Under the pieces are notes generated by a model that was not told where the DNA came from, searched no databases, and was given only the letters and a program-made list of their open reading frames with translations. A DNA stretch of 47,210 nucleotides from assembly GCA_902806075.1 (NCBI GenBank), contig CADCVG010000018.1, positions 1 to 47,210 of the forward strand, given 5' to 3'. This DNA is from an uncultured Rubrobacteraceae bacterium. Its GTDB lineage: Bacteria > Actinomycetota > Rubrobacteria > Rubrobacterales > Rubrobacteraceae. The translations under genes were made by a program, and so were the position numbers. This document shows positions 9,219-19,568 of the stretch, piece by piece (position 1 is the stretch's first letter; every line of letters starts with the position of its first letter).

Positions 9219-9697
9219 GACGTGTCTGGCGATGCCACCTTCGGTTGGCCGGCCCCTTCCGCCTCCCAGTCGTGCATCCACTTTCGCCGCCTCTCTCGGA
9301 AGTTCGTGATCTCTAGCCTGATCCCATCCGGGTCCGAGAAGAACGTCGCGTAGTAGTCTAGGTCGTACTCAGGGTAGTAGCGGGGTTCGGTGGTCTCCAC
9401 GCCCGCAGTCCGGAGTTCTCTCGCGGCGCGGTCCACTATGGTCTCGTCGATCACCCGAAAGCAAAAGTGGTGGAGGCCCGGCGCGTAAGAGTCATGATCG
9501 GGGGTGCCCCGCCTCGCCGGTCTGAGCGAGTATCCGAACTGGCGGTTGTGGTATTTGATGTGGTGATCGCCACCGTGGAGTGCTTCCCGCTTGCGAAAGC
9601 CGAGAATGCTCATTACGCGGTCGTAGAATTCCTCCGAACGCCGGAGATCCCGTACCGCCACGTAGACGTGGTCTATGCCTATTACTTCGATACCCAT
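9215..9697 (-). CDS. VOC family (glyoxalase/dioxygenase-like) protein
   Basis: [27 protein letters not shown]...[10 protein letters not shown]...[14 protein letters not shown]. Confidence 0.9.
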   Translation of the reverse strand: MGIEVIGIDHVYVAVRDLRRSEEFYDRVMSILGFRKREALHGGDHHIKYHNRQFGYSLRPARRGTPDHDSYAPGLHHFCFRVIDETIVDRAARELRTAGVETTEPRYYPEYDLDYYATFFSDPDGIRLEITNFRERRRKWMHDWEAEGAGQPKVASPDTS

Positions 9698-9898
9698 TAG
9701 ATTTCCCCCTTCGTGCCGCTAGCAGCTTCCCCAGGTTGGTCAGCGCATCTTAACGGAACCATGTCTACCGCACTACTAGCCGCTGAGCCGCAGGGTGGTC
9801 AACCTGGGACGCCACCCACAGCGCACTAGCAAAAGCCGCCTCTTGAGTTGTCAACAGCGGAGGCAGGCAAAAGCCGGTCGTTTTAAAGGGCGATCTTC

Positions 9899-11323
9899 TC
9901 AAGTGGTGGCCATCTCCTCCTCGATCTCCTCAAGCTCTTTGCCAGATGTCTCTGGCCCGAGCAGGTAACCGATGATGGTCAGCACCCAAAGGCCCGCGCT
10001 GGCCAGTAAGGGCACGGTTGGCCCAAAGGCAGCGATACCAGAGCCAACCAAGAACGGCGCGGAGATTGATACGAGTCTTCCGCCTCCAACCGAGATACCG
10101 AAGCAAGAGCCTCGTACCCGCGTCGGGAACATCTCGCTGACATAGGTGTCGCCGATAGCCCACAGCCACCCGAGCATCGCGATCATGATTGCGCCAAAGA
10201 TCAAGAATACGGGCAGCGAGCTAGCCGTGGCAGCGAGAATCGTCACGGTTATCATGATCAAGGCACCGATGATCCCGGCGGGCCGGCGGCCGATCCAATC
10301 AGACAAGCCTGCGCCAAGGTACGAGAAAAAGAACTGTACTACGTAGAACATAATCGCATATCCGATGGCCTCGGTGAGTGAGGCGCCAAACTTCTCGACC
10401 ATAAATGTCGTCAGGAACACCGTCAACGCCCAATAGCCGAAGGTGTTGGCGGTAAACAGAAGCCAACCGATGCCGATTCGTTTCTTCACACCGGGAATAT
10501 GCCAGAGTCTCTCACGGCGGCCGTCGTCCCGACTACGGTTTTCTTGCGACTCCGCGTTCTCAATCGCCCGCACCGCCCTGGCCCTGTCGCGAGTGCTCCC
10601 CTCCTCTTGAGCCGCCCGCAGCGCCCGCGCCGCCTCAAACTTGTGCTCCGTCTTCGCGATTACGTAACGCACTGACTCCTGGGCTATTAGCCGGAGGGCG
10701 AAGATGGCGACCGCGGGGACGATGGCAATAATAAAAGCCCACTCCCAGCCATAGCGTGGCACGATGTACAGGGCCGCAAGGCCGGTAAGGATATATCCCG
10801 CAGAATAAAAAGAGAACATAATCCCGCCCACGCCGAGCGCACGGACCTTGGCCGGCCACATCTCGGCGGTGTACGGGGCGCCAACGGCAAGCTCTCCGGC
10901 ACCACCCACTCCGGTAAGGAAGCGCATGGCCGCGAAGAACGGAATGTTGTGCGTTAGGCCACCGAGGGTAGTAGTGGCCCCGTAGAGGAGGATGGATACA
11001 CCCAAAGTGTCCTTGCGACCAAACTTGTCAGCCGCGAACCCGAAGCCAAGAGTCCCAATCGTATAGCCAACGAGTAGAGCTGAGCCGATCAGACCCGTGA
11101 CAACCGAGTCAGCGCCCAAGCTAACGGCGATCAGTGGCAGGACCAGGCCGTAGATATTGACCGCGTAAGCGTCGAAGCCATAGCCGAGACCCGTAACCAG
11201 GGAAACCGTCAGGGAGTCCTTGAACGGGATTTGATGGCTGAGATTCTCCGTCGCAGCACGCTCGGTCGCAGCGGAACCGGAGCTGGTCTTAGATGCGTCC
11301 GCTGCCGCCTTAGATTCCTCCAC
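9899..11323 (-). CDS. MFS transporter (metabolite/aromatic acid:H+ symporter-like)
   Basis: About 12 TM; GFAADKFGRKDTLG; GVGGAGELAVGAPYTAEMWPAKVRA; GLSDWIGRRPAG. Confidence 0.9.
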   Translation of the reverse strand: MEESKAAADASKTSSGSAATERAATENLSHQIPFKDSLTVSLVTGLGYGFDAYAVNIYGLVLPLIAVSLGADSVVTGLIGSALLVGYTIGTLGFGFAADKFGRKDTLGVSILLYGATTTLGGLTHNIPFFAAMRFLTGVGGAGELAVGAPYTAEMWPAKVRALGVGGIMFSFYSAGYILTGLAALYIVPRYGWEWAFIIAIVPAVAIFALRLIAQESVRYVIAKTEHKFEAARALRAAQEEGSTRDRARAVRAIENAESQENRSRDDGRRERLWHIPGVKKRIGIGWLLFTANTFGYWALTVFLTTFMVEKFGASLTEAIGYAIMFYVVQFFFSYLGAGLSDWIGRRPAGIIGALIMITVTILAATASSLPVFLIFGAIMIAMLGWLWAIGDTYVSEMFPTRVRGSCFGISVGGGRLVSISAPFLVGSGIAAFGPTVPLLASAGLWVLTIIGYLLGPETSGKELEEIEEEMATT

Positions 11324-11589
11324 AGCTGCCTCCCTCTTTCGTGTTGCGTCCTAGAGATTTGTCTGGGGAACAGGAATCGGTCGAAGGATGCGCAAGCTTG
11401 GTTAGTTCCTACCAGCGTGCAAAGTATCAGAAGAGAGTTATGGGGTCAATAAGATGCGCTTATATTTAAGACTACCTTAATTTGTTAGAGGCCCCGTCAA
11501 TCCGGGTAGCGCCACATCGAACCGTGGTCAGGTCGCAAGCTCCGCCTCTGCCAGCCATCTCGGCTTTCTCCCACGCTATCGGGGTAGCT

Positions 11590-11712
11590 CGACGGTCGGT
11601 ACTGGAAGGGCTAACAGAGACGATCTGCGGACGCTACCGCAAGTGGCAAGAAGGTCTTTGGCAGCGCGTACTGGAGGCGCTCCGTCCCAGCAACACGAGA
11701 GTGTCACTATAG
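11590..11712 (+). pseudogene. Degraded N-terminal fragment of an IS5-like transposase
   Basis: TICGRYRKWQEGLWQRVLEALR resembles the (R/Y)..W...GLW.RI.EAL segment of IS5-family transposases; no DDE domain follows. Confidence 0.4.
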
Positions 11713-11740
11713 GACTAGTGTCGGAGGTTAGCGCCAGAGG

Positions 11741-12493
11741 CTAGCGTCTGCGGCGGCCCAACCTGCGGAGCAAGAAGAGGAGCGTCCCGAGGGCGAGCGC
11801 CCCGAGTGCGTAAGGTAGCCGATCGGACTCGGCGGAGTCGGGTACCTCCTCCCGAACAGGTTCTTCGGAGACCGAGCAGGCGAAGAGGAAGGCGGGGGGT
11901 ATGTTGAGCGGCGAGAGGCGGCGTTCTATCGGGGCGAAGAGACGTTGCAGGTACGGAAGGACGGTGGTGGAGTACTGGAGCACGAGCATCTTCCCATCCG
12001 GCTTTAGCGCCGCTCGCGCCGCCCCGAGGATACTCTGCCGCGGTCCCGCCGGGAGCGAGGTGAAGGGGATGCTGCTCACGATGTAGTCGGCCTTCGCGCC
12101 GTCGAGGTATTCCTCGACGTTCTCGGCGGAGTCGTTGATGACGCGCAGTCTCGGGTCGTTTCCCAGGCGTTCGGCGACGGTGGAGGCGAGGTCCGGTTCG
12201 ATCTCGAAGGCCAGGAAGCTCGCGTCCGGGTGGAGGCGTTCGAGGATCTCGCCAGTGTAGACGCCGGTCCCGACCCCGAACTCGACGACCGTACGCGCCC
12301 GGGGCAGATCTCCCATGTCCAGAAGGTCCCGCACCGCCCACCGGGAGGTCGGCCAGACGGCGCCCACCCTGCGAGGGTGCGAGATCATCGACCGCAAAAA
12401 GATCATGCGCCGCCGCAGGTCGTCCCCAAGATTTCCTCGTCCGTTGCCGTCCAGAGTGATCCCCCCTTGTCTATTGGTCGCCCGGACGCACAT
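11741..12493 (-). CDS. Class I SAM-dependent methyltransferase (phospholipid N-methyltransferase-like)
   Basis: VVEFGVGTGVYTGEILERLHPDASFLAFEIEPDLA; C-terminal TM segment. The true start may be internal. Confidence 0.75.
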   Translation of the reverse strand: MCVRATNRQGGITLDGNGRGNLGDDLRRRMIFLRSMISHPRRVGAVWPTSRWAVRDLLDMGDLPRARTVVEFGVGTGVYTGEILERLHPDASFLAFEIEPDLASTVAERLGNDPRLRVINDSAENVEEYLDGAKADYIVSSIPFTSLPAGPRQSILGAARAALKPDGKMLVLQYSTTVLPYLQRLFAPIERRLSPLNIPPAFLFACSVSEEPVREEVPDSAESDRLPYALGALALGTLLFLLRRLGRRRR

Positions 12494-12623
12494 ACTTTAC
12501 GCGGACGGCCCTGTACGAGCGCCAAACTCTACCCTTCCCGTCACCCCGGTTCAAGTGCTGCCGAGAACCATCATGCGCTCTGCTTCACTGCACGCCGCCA
12601 TCCCGGCGGCTAGGATCAAGGGT

Positions 12624-14096
12624 ATGCAAGTTGCACATATATACGAATCTGGACGTGGAGGGGAGTGGCGGCACGCGGTCGTCGTCGGCGCGGGGATGGG
12701 AGGTCTGATCTCCGGACGAGTCCTGGCGGGTTACTTCGACCGGGTGACGATCCTGGAGCGCGACGTCTTCTCTCCGGGGGCGCACAAGCAGCTCGGACGC
12801 AAGGGTGTACCCCAGGGGCGTCACCTGCACAGCCTGGCGGCGCGGGGGAGCAGAATACTCGAACGGTACTTCCCCGGTCTGGACGATGAGCTAGCCGCCG
12901 CCGGGTGTCCGTTGTTCGATCAGGCACAGGACTTTATCACCGATACGCCCGCGGGCCGCCTGCCCCGGTTTCGGTCCGGGATCACGATGCGCGCCGCGAG
13001 TCGGGCACTCCTCGAAGAACGTCTTCGCCATCGCCTGGAGGAGGAGCCGAACGTCCGCCTCCTCGCCGGCTCCGAGGTTCTGGGCCTCACCCCCGGCGGC
13101 AACGGGAGGATAGCAGGGGTGCGGATACGACAGGCCGGTGGCTCTCCGAAGCCGGAGGAGGTTCTGTACGCGGATCTGGTGGTGGACGCGAGCGGGCAGG
13201 GCTCCCGAGCGCCGCGCTGGTTGGAGGAGATCGGCTACCATGCCCCCACAGAAGAGGTCGTGGACGCCCGGCTCGGGTACGCGACCCGGTGGTTCGAGGT
13301 CCCCGAAGGTTTTTCGGAGGACTGGGAGAGCATCTCGGTGCTGCCGGGCTGGCCGGACAACCCCCGGGGCGGTACGCTCCGCCGGGTGGAGGGCGGCGTA
13401 TGGACTGCCGTCCTGATCGGGCTCGGCGGCGACTATCCTCCGACGGACGGCGAAGCCTTCCTCGAGTTCGCCCGGAGCCTCCCGAGCCCCGCCATCCACG
13501 ACGCTATAAAAAGCGCCGAGCCCGTCTCGCCCGTCTACGGCTACCGCCGCACGGCCAACCGCCGCCGCCTCTACGAAAAAGTGCGCCTCCCCGAGGGCTT
13601 CCTCGTTACCGGCGACGCGGCCTGTTCCTTCAACCCCTCCTACGGGAGCGGTATGACCGCGGTCGCCCTCTCCGCCGAGGTCCTGGACGAATGCCTTCGC
13701 GAGCAACGCCGTCGCGCCCCCGACGATCACGCCGGTCTCGGACGCCGCTTCCACGAGCGCCAGGCGACGGCCGTCGCCCCATGCTGGACCCTGACGGCCA
13801 ACAGCGACCGGCAGTGGTCGGTGGGGCGCGTGGAGGAGCTCGGCCCGACCCGCCGTCTATTTCACGGTGTCTCCGGGGAGGTGATGGCACTCGCCGTCGA
13901 ACGGGAGGACGTCGCCAGGACCCTGCTGGAGGTGAAGAACCTCCTCGAACCACCATCAGCACTCCTGCGCCCCGGCATCCTCCTCCCGGCGCTCCGGCGG
14001 ACGGCCCTCTCCCACATCAAGCCGCGCCCCACCAGCAGCAAAGAGCCTGGAGAAAACCCGCGGCCTTCAGAAGAACGTGCCTTCCTCCGCACATAG
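12624..14096 (+). CDS. FAD-dependent monooxygenase/oxidoreductase
   Basis: HAVVVGAGMGGLISGRVLAGYFDRVTILERD; GFLVTGDAACSFNPSYGSGMTAVALSA. Confidence 0.85.
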   Translation: MQVAHIYESGRGGEWRHAVVVGAGMGGLISGRVLAGYFDRVTILERDVFSPGAHKQLGRKGVPQGRHLHSLAARGSRILERYFPGLDDELAAAGCPLFDQAQDFITDTPAGRLPRFRSGITMRAASRALLEERLRHRLEEEPNVRLLAGSEVLGLTPGGNGRIAGVRIRQAGGSPKPEEVLYADLVVDASGQGSRAPRWLEEIGYHAPTEEVVDARLGYATRWFEVPEGFSEDWESISVLPGWPDNPRGGTLRRVEGGVWTAVLIGLGGDYPPTDGEAFLEFARSLPSPAIHDAIKSAEPVSPVYGYRRTANRRRLYEKVRLPEGFLVTGDAACSFNPSYGSGMTAVALSAEVLDECLREQRRRAPDDHAGLGRRFHERQATAVAPCWTLTANSDRQWSVGRVEELGPTRRLFHGVSGEVMALAVEREDVARTLLEVKNLLEPPSALLRPGILLPALRRTALSHIKPRPTSSKEPGENPRPSEERAFLRT

Positions 14097-14097
14097 G

Positions 14098-14375
14098 ATC
14101 TGGAACTCGACGTGCACAGATACGAGCACCAGCTGTTCCTCGTCTCCGGAACCAGAACTGTCGGTAGCGAGCAGACGCTGTCCGGGAAGGCATGGCGGCG
14201 TGGGAGCGGTTCGGGGGTCGAGGCCGGGTGTTTCGCGGCGGTGCTCGTCGGCAAGGACAGCACGGTCAGGTACCGCCGCACAGACCTGTAGAGCCCGAAG
14301 AGCTCTACGCCCTTATAGGCGCATGCTCATACGAAGGAGGGAGATGCGCGAGAGAGGCGATCGGGGTCGGTCCCG
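14098..14375 (+). pseudogene. DUF4174-like protein remnant spread over three frames
   Basis: Successive frames: LELDVHRYEHQLFLVSG..., CFAAVLVGKDSTVRYRRTDL*, PVEPEELYALIG, MLIRRREMRERGDR. Confidence 0.45.
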
Positions 14376-14402
14376 TGGTCGCGCGCAACTCTTTCGGGGC
14401 TC

Positions 14403-15080
14403 GTGCGTATACTCAATTTCGGTTGGGTAACTAGCTGCGGAGCCCCGACGCGGGAGCCGCCAGAAGGGTGTTTCTTGCTAGACGGCATCGACCAGTGGGT
14501 TATGGACGTCATCTCAGCGCTTGGCTACCTGGGCCTGGCGCTGCTCCTCGTCGCCGAGAACCTGTTCCCCCCGATTCCGTCCGAGATCGTCCTGCCGCTC
14601 GCCGGCTTCCTCGTTGGCCGGGGCGACCTAAACTTCTGGGGGGCTCTCGTCGCGGCTACCTTGGGGAGCGTACTCGGCGCCCTTATCCTCTACGCGCTAG
14701 GGCGCTGGGGGGGACGCCGGCTCGTCCTCCGCTACGGCTCCTGGCTGCGCGTGGACAAGAAGAGGCTAGATCGGGCCGAGGGATGGTTCAGGAGCTATGG
14801 CGATTGGGTGGTGCTCTTCGCGCGAGTCGTACCGGTCGCCCGGAGCATCATCTCCATACCTGCCGGAACAGCCAGGATGCCCCTCGCCCGGTTCGTCGTG
14901 CTCACGACCATCGGTTCCGCGCTCTGGAACGCCGTTCTTATCGGGGCCGGCGTGTTCCTCGGCGCCAACTGGGCGCTCGTACAAGACTGGATCGGCTCCT
15001 ACTCGAATACCGTCCTCGTAGTGGCGACCGTCGCCGTTGCCGTATTTCTGGTCCTTTACTACTTCCGGCGCGAACGCTGA
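14403..15080 (+). CDS. DedA family membrane protein
   Basis: YLGLALLLVAENLFPPIPSEIVLPLAGFLVGRG; FARVVPVARSIISIPAGTARMPLARF. Start may be about 14475 (TTG). Confidence 0.9.
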   Translation: MRILNFGWVTSCGAPTREPPEGCFLLDGIDQWVMDVISALGYLGLALLLVAENLFPPIPSEIVLPLAGFLVGRGDLNFWGALVAATLGSVLGALILYALGRWGGRRLVLRYGSWLRVDKKRLDRAEGWFRSYGDWVVLFARVVPVARSIISIPAGTARMPLARFVVLTTIGSALWNAVLIGAGVFLGANWALVQDWIGSYSNTVLVVATVAVAVFLVLYYFRRER

Positions 15081-15304
15081 CCGCTCGAGCTACGCGAGAG
15101 TAGCTCCGGGTTCGGCAGATGCTGTTGAGGAGAGCCCGTCGAGAGCCACGCAGCAACCTCAGGCGACCTCGTCGCCGGCCGCCCCCTCCACCGCCGTGAG
15201 GGGAAGGGTGAGAACGATTACGAAGAGTGACATGCGGAATATTATTGGCGGATAGAATTACTAGCAGTGGCAAGATGTTAGTTAAGAGGGTGGGAGGAGT
15301 AAGG

Positions 15305-15487
15305 ATGTATTCGGAGTTGTTGCAGTTCGGGGCGATGTTGGTCTTCTTCGCGGTCGCGCTATGTTTGTGGTTGAAGATCGTGTACCTGCCGGGGCGCACT
15401 CTGGAGCGTTGGGAAGACCAGAGGGTCAAGGCTGAAGGGGAGCGTACCCGGCAAGTACCTCCGGCGGAGGAACGTCGTCGTCTCTAG
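15305..15487 (+). CDS. Small single-TM protein
   Basis: MYSELLQFGAMLVFFAVALCLWLKIVYLPGRTLERWEDQ...; preceded by GGGAGGAGTAAGG. Confidence 0.55.
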   Translation: MYSELLQFGAMLVFFAVALCLWLKIVYLPGRTLERWEDQRVKAEGERTRQVPPAEERRRL

Positions 15488-15942
15488 CCGCTGCTAAAGT
15501 GACGGGACCAGGCGGCGCGGTCCTGACGAGCTTCGATAGCAGCTTTGAAGCATTCGTTTAGAGGCTTTTCGGAGTCTTCGGCTGACTCTTCCAGAACCTC
15601 GTTTAATTCGAGGACGTAGTCTCTGGTGTTGATGTCGCTCAAGAAAGCTCCCGCGGAGGCGAGGTCCATACCTTCACGTTCGGCGAACTCCCGTATGACG
15701 GCGTTCATCAGGGCCATGAGGAAGCGCTGGAAGTCCTTCTCTTCGTTGCTCTCGGGGGGATTCTCGCTCATCCGCTCGTCGAACTGCCGACCGAAGATCA
15801 GGGCCGCCGCGACGATGCGCCGCCTGTCCTCCGGCGTCTTGCCCGGCCCCCACGCCCGGGTCACGGTCTCCTCGTCGAGCCTCTGTAGATAGGCGAGGGC
15901 CGGGTCCGTCTCGTGCCTGTTTCGTAACTCTCCGTCACTCAC
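15484..15942 (-). CDS. Hypothetical protein, acidic, helical
   Basis: Complete 152-aa ORF; stop overlaps the convergent gene at CTAG. Confidence 0.6.
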   Translation of the reverse strand: MSDGELRNRHETDPALAYLQRLDEETVTRAWGPGKTPEDRRRIVAAALIFGRQFDERMSENPPESNEEKDFQRFLMALMNAVIREFAEREGMDLASAGAFLSDINTRDYVLELNEVLEESAEDSEKPLNECFKAAIEARQDRAAWSRHFSSG

Positions 15943-16330
15943 AAAAAGATCGTACCATCCCTCCCACTACAGGGCGTCGCTAAAGGTATCGCGCCTTGTA
16001 TCCTGAAGGAGTGTGCAAGGGGCGCGCTTTCCGGTAGGGCTCTCCGGCGCGGTTAGAGGTACCGTGGGGCGGAGGGGCTGTGGTAGCTATAGTGGGGACT
16101 GTGACTGCTTTCCTCGCGTGCCGCTTTCCGGGTGGCGTCCGGGCGGTGCGAGTGCGGGGAGGTGCTCAGGTGGGGCTACCAACCCTCGAGACCGCTCCCC
16201 GCCGGCGAAGCCTGGCTCCCGCTCCAGGCTGCCACGACCGATGTACCTCCGGCGTAGACCCCTTCACCTCTTGGTGTATCGCCGGGGTGTATAACCGTTA
16301 CAGACGATGGCGAGAAGAGGAGCACTGGGT

Positions 16331-17332
16331 ATGGACGTGGCGATGTGGGGCAGGGCGCTCAGGTTGATACCGCGCCCCACCAAGGAGGAGTGGCGCGGGC
16401 TGGACTTCGTCTCGCGCTGGCTCATCGCGACCCGCGCCGCGGTACTGATCATCACCCTGATCTCCTCCGGCATAGCCGGCCTGCTCTCCGCTAAAGAGGG
16501 CAGGTTCGACCTTCTCCTCTGGTCCCTCGTCACGCTCGGCCTCCTCGCGGCCCACGCGACCAACAACTTGCTCAACGACCTGACGGACCACTTCAAGGGT
16601 GCGGACTCCGGTGACTCGTTCCGTACACAGTACGGCGTACAGCCCGTGGAGGCGGGGCTTATGACGGTGCGCGACGTGCTCCTCTACGCCGCCGGTACGG
16701 GCCTCGTGGCGCTCGCGGCCGGGGCGTACCTCGTCTACCTGCGCGGGCTGCCAGTGCTCGTCCTGCTCGGGCTCGGGGCGTTCTTCGTGCTCTTCTACAC
16801 CTGGCCTTTGAAGTATGTGGGTCTCGGGGAGCTCGCGGTCCTCGTAGTGTGGGGACCGCTCATGATCGGGGGCGGCTACTACACCATCGCTGGAGAATGG
16901 AGCTGGCAGGTCGTGCTCGCGGGACTGCCATACGCTTTGGGGACCACCGCCATTATCTTCGGCAAGCACATAGACAAGCTCGACGCCGACAAGAGTAAGG
17001 GCATCCGCACCCTGCCCGTGCTGCTGGGGGAGCGTCCCTCCCGCTACACCGTCCTCGGCATGATGGTCCTCCAATATCTCCTCGTCCTCTATCTCGTCCT
17101 CATTGGTTTCTTCACCCCGTTGATGCTCGTCGTGCTCCTCTCGCTCTACGGGTTCTTCAAGCTCATCGTCCCGGCATACAAGAGCTCCAGGCCCGCGACG
17201 ATGCCACGAGAGTACCGCGCCGACGTGTGGCCCCTGTGGTACGTCGCCTTCGCCTTCCTCCACAACCGCCGCTTCGGTACTCTCTTCGCGCTGGGCCTCC
17301 TGGCAGAGGTCGTTGTGAAGCTAACCGGCTAG
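16331..17332 (+). CDS. UbiA-family prenyltransferase
   Basis: AAHATNNLLNDLTDHFKGADSGDS (NDxxD); GKHIDKLDADKSKGIRTLPVLLG (second Asp motif); multiple TM. Confidence 0.85.
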   Translation: MDVAMWGRALRLIPRPTKEEWRGLDFVSRWLIATRAAVLIITLISSGIAGLLSAKEGRFDLLLWSLVTLGLLAAHATNNLLNDLTDHFKGADSGDSFRTQYGVQPVEAGLMTVRDVLLYAAGTGLVALAAGAYLVYLRGLPVLVLLGLGAFFVLFYTWPLKYVGLGELAVLVVWGPLMIGGGYYTIAGEWSWQVVLAGLPYALGTTAIIFGKHIDKLDADKSKGIRTLPVLLGERPSRYTVLGMMVLQYLLVLYLVLIGFFTPLMLVVLLSLYGFFKLIVPAYKSSRPATMPREYRADVWPLWYVAFAFLHNRRFGTLFALGLLAEVVVKLTG

Positions 17333-17355
17333 AGCCGCGACACTAGGGAGGCAAC

Positions 17356-17964
17356 GTGCGGAACCTGGAGCTGAAGGTGCGCTGCTCCGACAGCGCAAAC
17401 CTCGACGCGCTGGCGAAGCAGGCGCTGGCCGGCGTTGCGGTCTACGTCCAGACTATGTGGCAGCGCGATACTTACTTCGTGGTACCGTGTGACCGCCTGA
17501 AGCTGCGCGAGTGGTGGCGTCAGGAAGATGGGGGAGACGGCAGCGAGGCCGGATCTTACGAGCACGGCGAGGCTGGGGCGGCTTTGATCTTCTACGCACG
17601 CCCCGACCATTCCGGCCCGCGGTTTAGCGACTACCGGATCGCCCCAATAGATGATCCCCAAGCCCTCATCCCGGTGCTGGCCGAAGCTTTAGGCGTGAGG
17701 GTCGTGGTCGAGAAGCGGCGCGTCCTCTACCGCTACGGCGATACCCGGATACACCTGGACCTCGTGACGGGCCTCGGTGCGTTCGTCGAGCTCGAAACGG
17801 TGCTGCCGAGCGGCGAACAAGCCGCCGCCAGACGCGCAGCGAGCGAGCCCACCGTGATTGCTGAACACCGGACGGTTATCGAGTTGTTGGGGCTAGACAG
17901 CCTTCCGGCCGTAGCGGGCTCCTACTGCGACCTGCTCGCGCAGAAGGGGAGCCCGGAGCGGTAG
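17356..17964 (+). CDS. Class IV adenylate cyclase-like / CYTH domain protein
   Basis: RNLELKVR (ExExK-like); VVVEKRRVLYRYGDTRIHLDLVTGLGAFVELET. Confidence 0.85.
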   Translation: MRNLELKVRCSDSANLDALAKQALAGVAVYVQTMWQRDTYFVVPCDRLKLREWWRQEDGGDGSEAGSYEHGEAGAALIFYARPDHSGPRFSDYRIAPIDDPQALIPVLAEALGVRVVVEKRRVLYRYGDTRIHLDLVTGLGAFVELETVLPSGEQAAARRAASEPTVIAEHRTVIELLGLDSLPAVAGSYCDLLAQKGSPER

Positions 17965-17971
17965 CCGCCGG

Positions 17972-19141
17972 CTAGTACCTCAACAGCCCGGCGAGTCCCT
18001 CGAACTCCTCACGCAGGACGGCGGAGGCGTCCTCGCGGTCGTGCTCCCTCTCGACGTCCTCGTTTGGTGTCTCGCCAAAGTCGTCGCGGGAGCGCACATA
18101 CTCCAGGCGGGCGCCCCGGGCGGTGGCCAGGTCTATGAGGACGTCCATGAGGGGTCGCACCCTCGTCTCCTGGCGGCAGAAGGGGCATTCCTTCTGGCTC
18201 ATGTCCGTGATGGCCAGCTCGTCGTTGTCGCACCACCGGGTCTCGCCTTGCAGGTCGTAGAGGGCGACGACGTGGTAGACCCGTCCCTCCTGGAGGGCCT
18301 CGATCGTGTCCTTGACGCCGCGCACCCCGTTCTCGCGGGCCTTTGCAATGAGGTCGTCCTCGCGTTCCCTCTCGGCCTGCTGCTGGATGGCCTCGAACTG
18401 TTGCGCGATCTCGGCCTCCGGCGCGTTGGCGGAGACGGATTCCTCGGCGACCACCTTCTCCTGTATCTCCTGCGGGAGCGTCTCCCGGAAGTCCGAGGTC
18501 CTCTCCTTTGGGCCGGCGATTATGAGGTTCTTGACGTTGTCCTGAAAGACTAGCTTCCGCGTGAGCTCGCCAGCGTCCTTATAGAATTTGTGTATGTTTG
18601 CCTCGGTTCGGCGGCTGAGGTCTTCCTGGTCCATCCCACTCCTCGGGCCCGGGCTCCCCGGCGAGACATCCACCTCCCGGAAGTATCCGCTGCTCGCCCC
18701 GCCGCTGCCCTCGGAAGGATCTCCCATGGGCGCCGAGACGAAGAAGCGGAACTCCTCCGCGTCCACGAGCGCTACCCCGTAGGACTCGTGCTCATCCAGC
18801 GCCAGAACGAGCGGCGCGAGGTACGGCTCCCCGAAGCGGTACGCCTCCGGTAGGTCCAACTGTAGGTCGTACCGCTCGAAGAGCCCGTCCTCTGCCACGA
18901 AAAAGACCACGGTACGCGCGTGCTGGCGCACCTCGCCCTCGACAGACTCCCGGACCTGCTGGTCCAACTCCTCCGGCAGGTCCTCTATCTCCCTCAGGGC
19001 GTCCTTCAGGCGCACCTTGTACGCCTGGCCCTGGTTCTCCGGGTAGTGCGCGTTCACGCTCAGATACACCGAGAGCACCGGTCCCGGACGCCCTTCGAGG
19101 CGTTCCTTGAGCCTCTTTATGTCTTCAGACTGCGCCGCCAT
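17972..19141 (-). CDS. baeRF/VLRF1 (archaeo-eukaryotic release factor-like) protein with CPFC zinc motif
   Basis: GPVLSVYLSVNAHYPENQ; VKNLIIAGPKERTSDFRETLP; CPFCRQETRVRPLMDVLIDLA. Confidence 0.7.
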   Translation of the reverse strand: MAAQSEDIKRLKERLEGRPGPVLSVYLSVNAHYPENQGQAYKVRLKDALREIEDLPEELDQQVRESVEGEVRQHARTVVFFVAEDGLFERYDLQLDLPEAYRFGEPYLAPLVLALDEHESYGVALVDAEEFRFFVSAPMGDPSEGSGGASSGYFREVDVSPGSPGPRSGMDQEDLSRRTEANIHKFYKDAGELTRKLVFQDNVKNLIIAGPKERTSDFRETLPQEIQEKVVAEESVSANAPEAEIAQQFEAIQQQAEREREDDLIAKARENGVRGVKDTIEALQEGRVYHVVALYDLQGETRWCDNDELAITDMSQKECPFCRQETRVRPLMDVLIDLATARGARLEYVRSRDDFGETPNEDVEREHDREDASAVLREEFEGLAGLLRY

Positions 19142-19568
19142 GCTCCACCTCTCTGGTCTATAACACTAGTCTTGCAAACATCTCTCGAACAATGTTGCCC
19201 GAAAGAGCATCGATCTAATATACCAGCCGGTACAGCAAAATCAGGATGTTGCTAGAGAGAGCCCGGCGACGAACGACAGTACGGGCCGGGCACGGATCGC
19301 ACCAGGATAAGGTCGCGTCTTCGACGAGGCAGCCGAAACTGTTCCACCATGACCCCAGCGGTCTCGACTTCGAAGATGATACGAACGACTACGAGCCGGT
19401 AAGTAAGTACCGCCGCGCCTCGAAGCAGTCTACGCAGAGTTCGTCGGATGGTTCTGGGCTGGCATGGTGAGCCCAAGCCGAAGTACAGGACGCTAACCGC
19501 CTAGACCTGTTCAGCATGGCGGCACGCTCATCCGCTGCCCCCGCCCGATAAGCGGTAAACTCCCTTAG

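Noticed and set aside
9730-9808. CCCAGGTTG...CAACCTGGG inverted repeat near the VOC gene start
   Set aside because: Short 9-bp arms with a 61-nt spacer; can occur by chance and has no supporting context.
12891-14167. Long alternative-frame ORFs over the FAD oxidoreductase
   Set aside because: Arg/Pro-rich frame-shifted shadows of the true gene at 12624-14096.
19246-19480. Possible transposase remnant between the VLRF1-like and SDR genes
   Set aside because: No frame gives a convincing family match.
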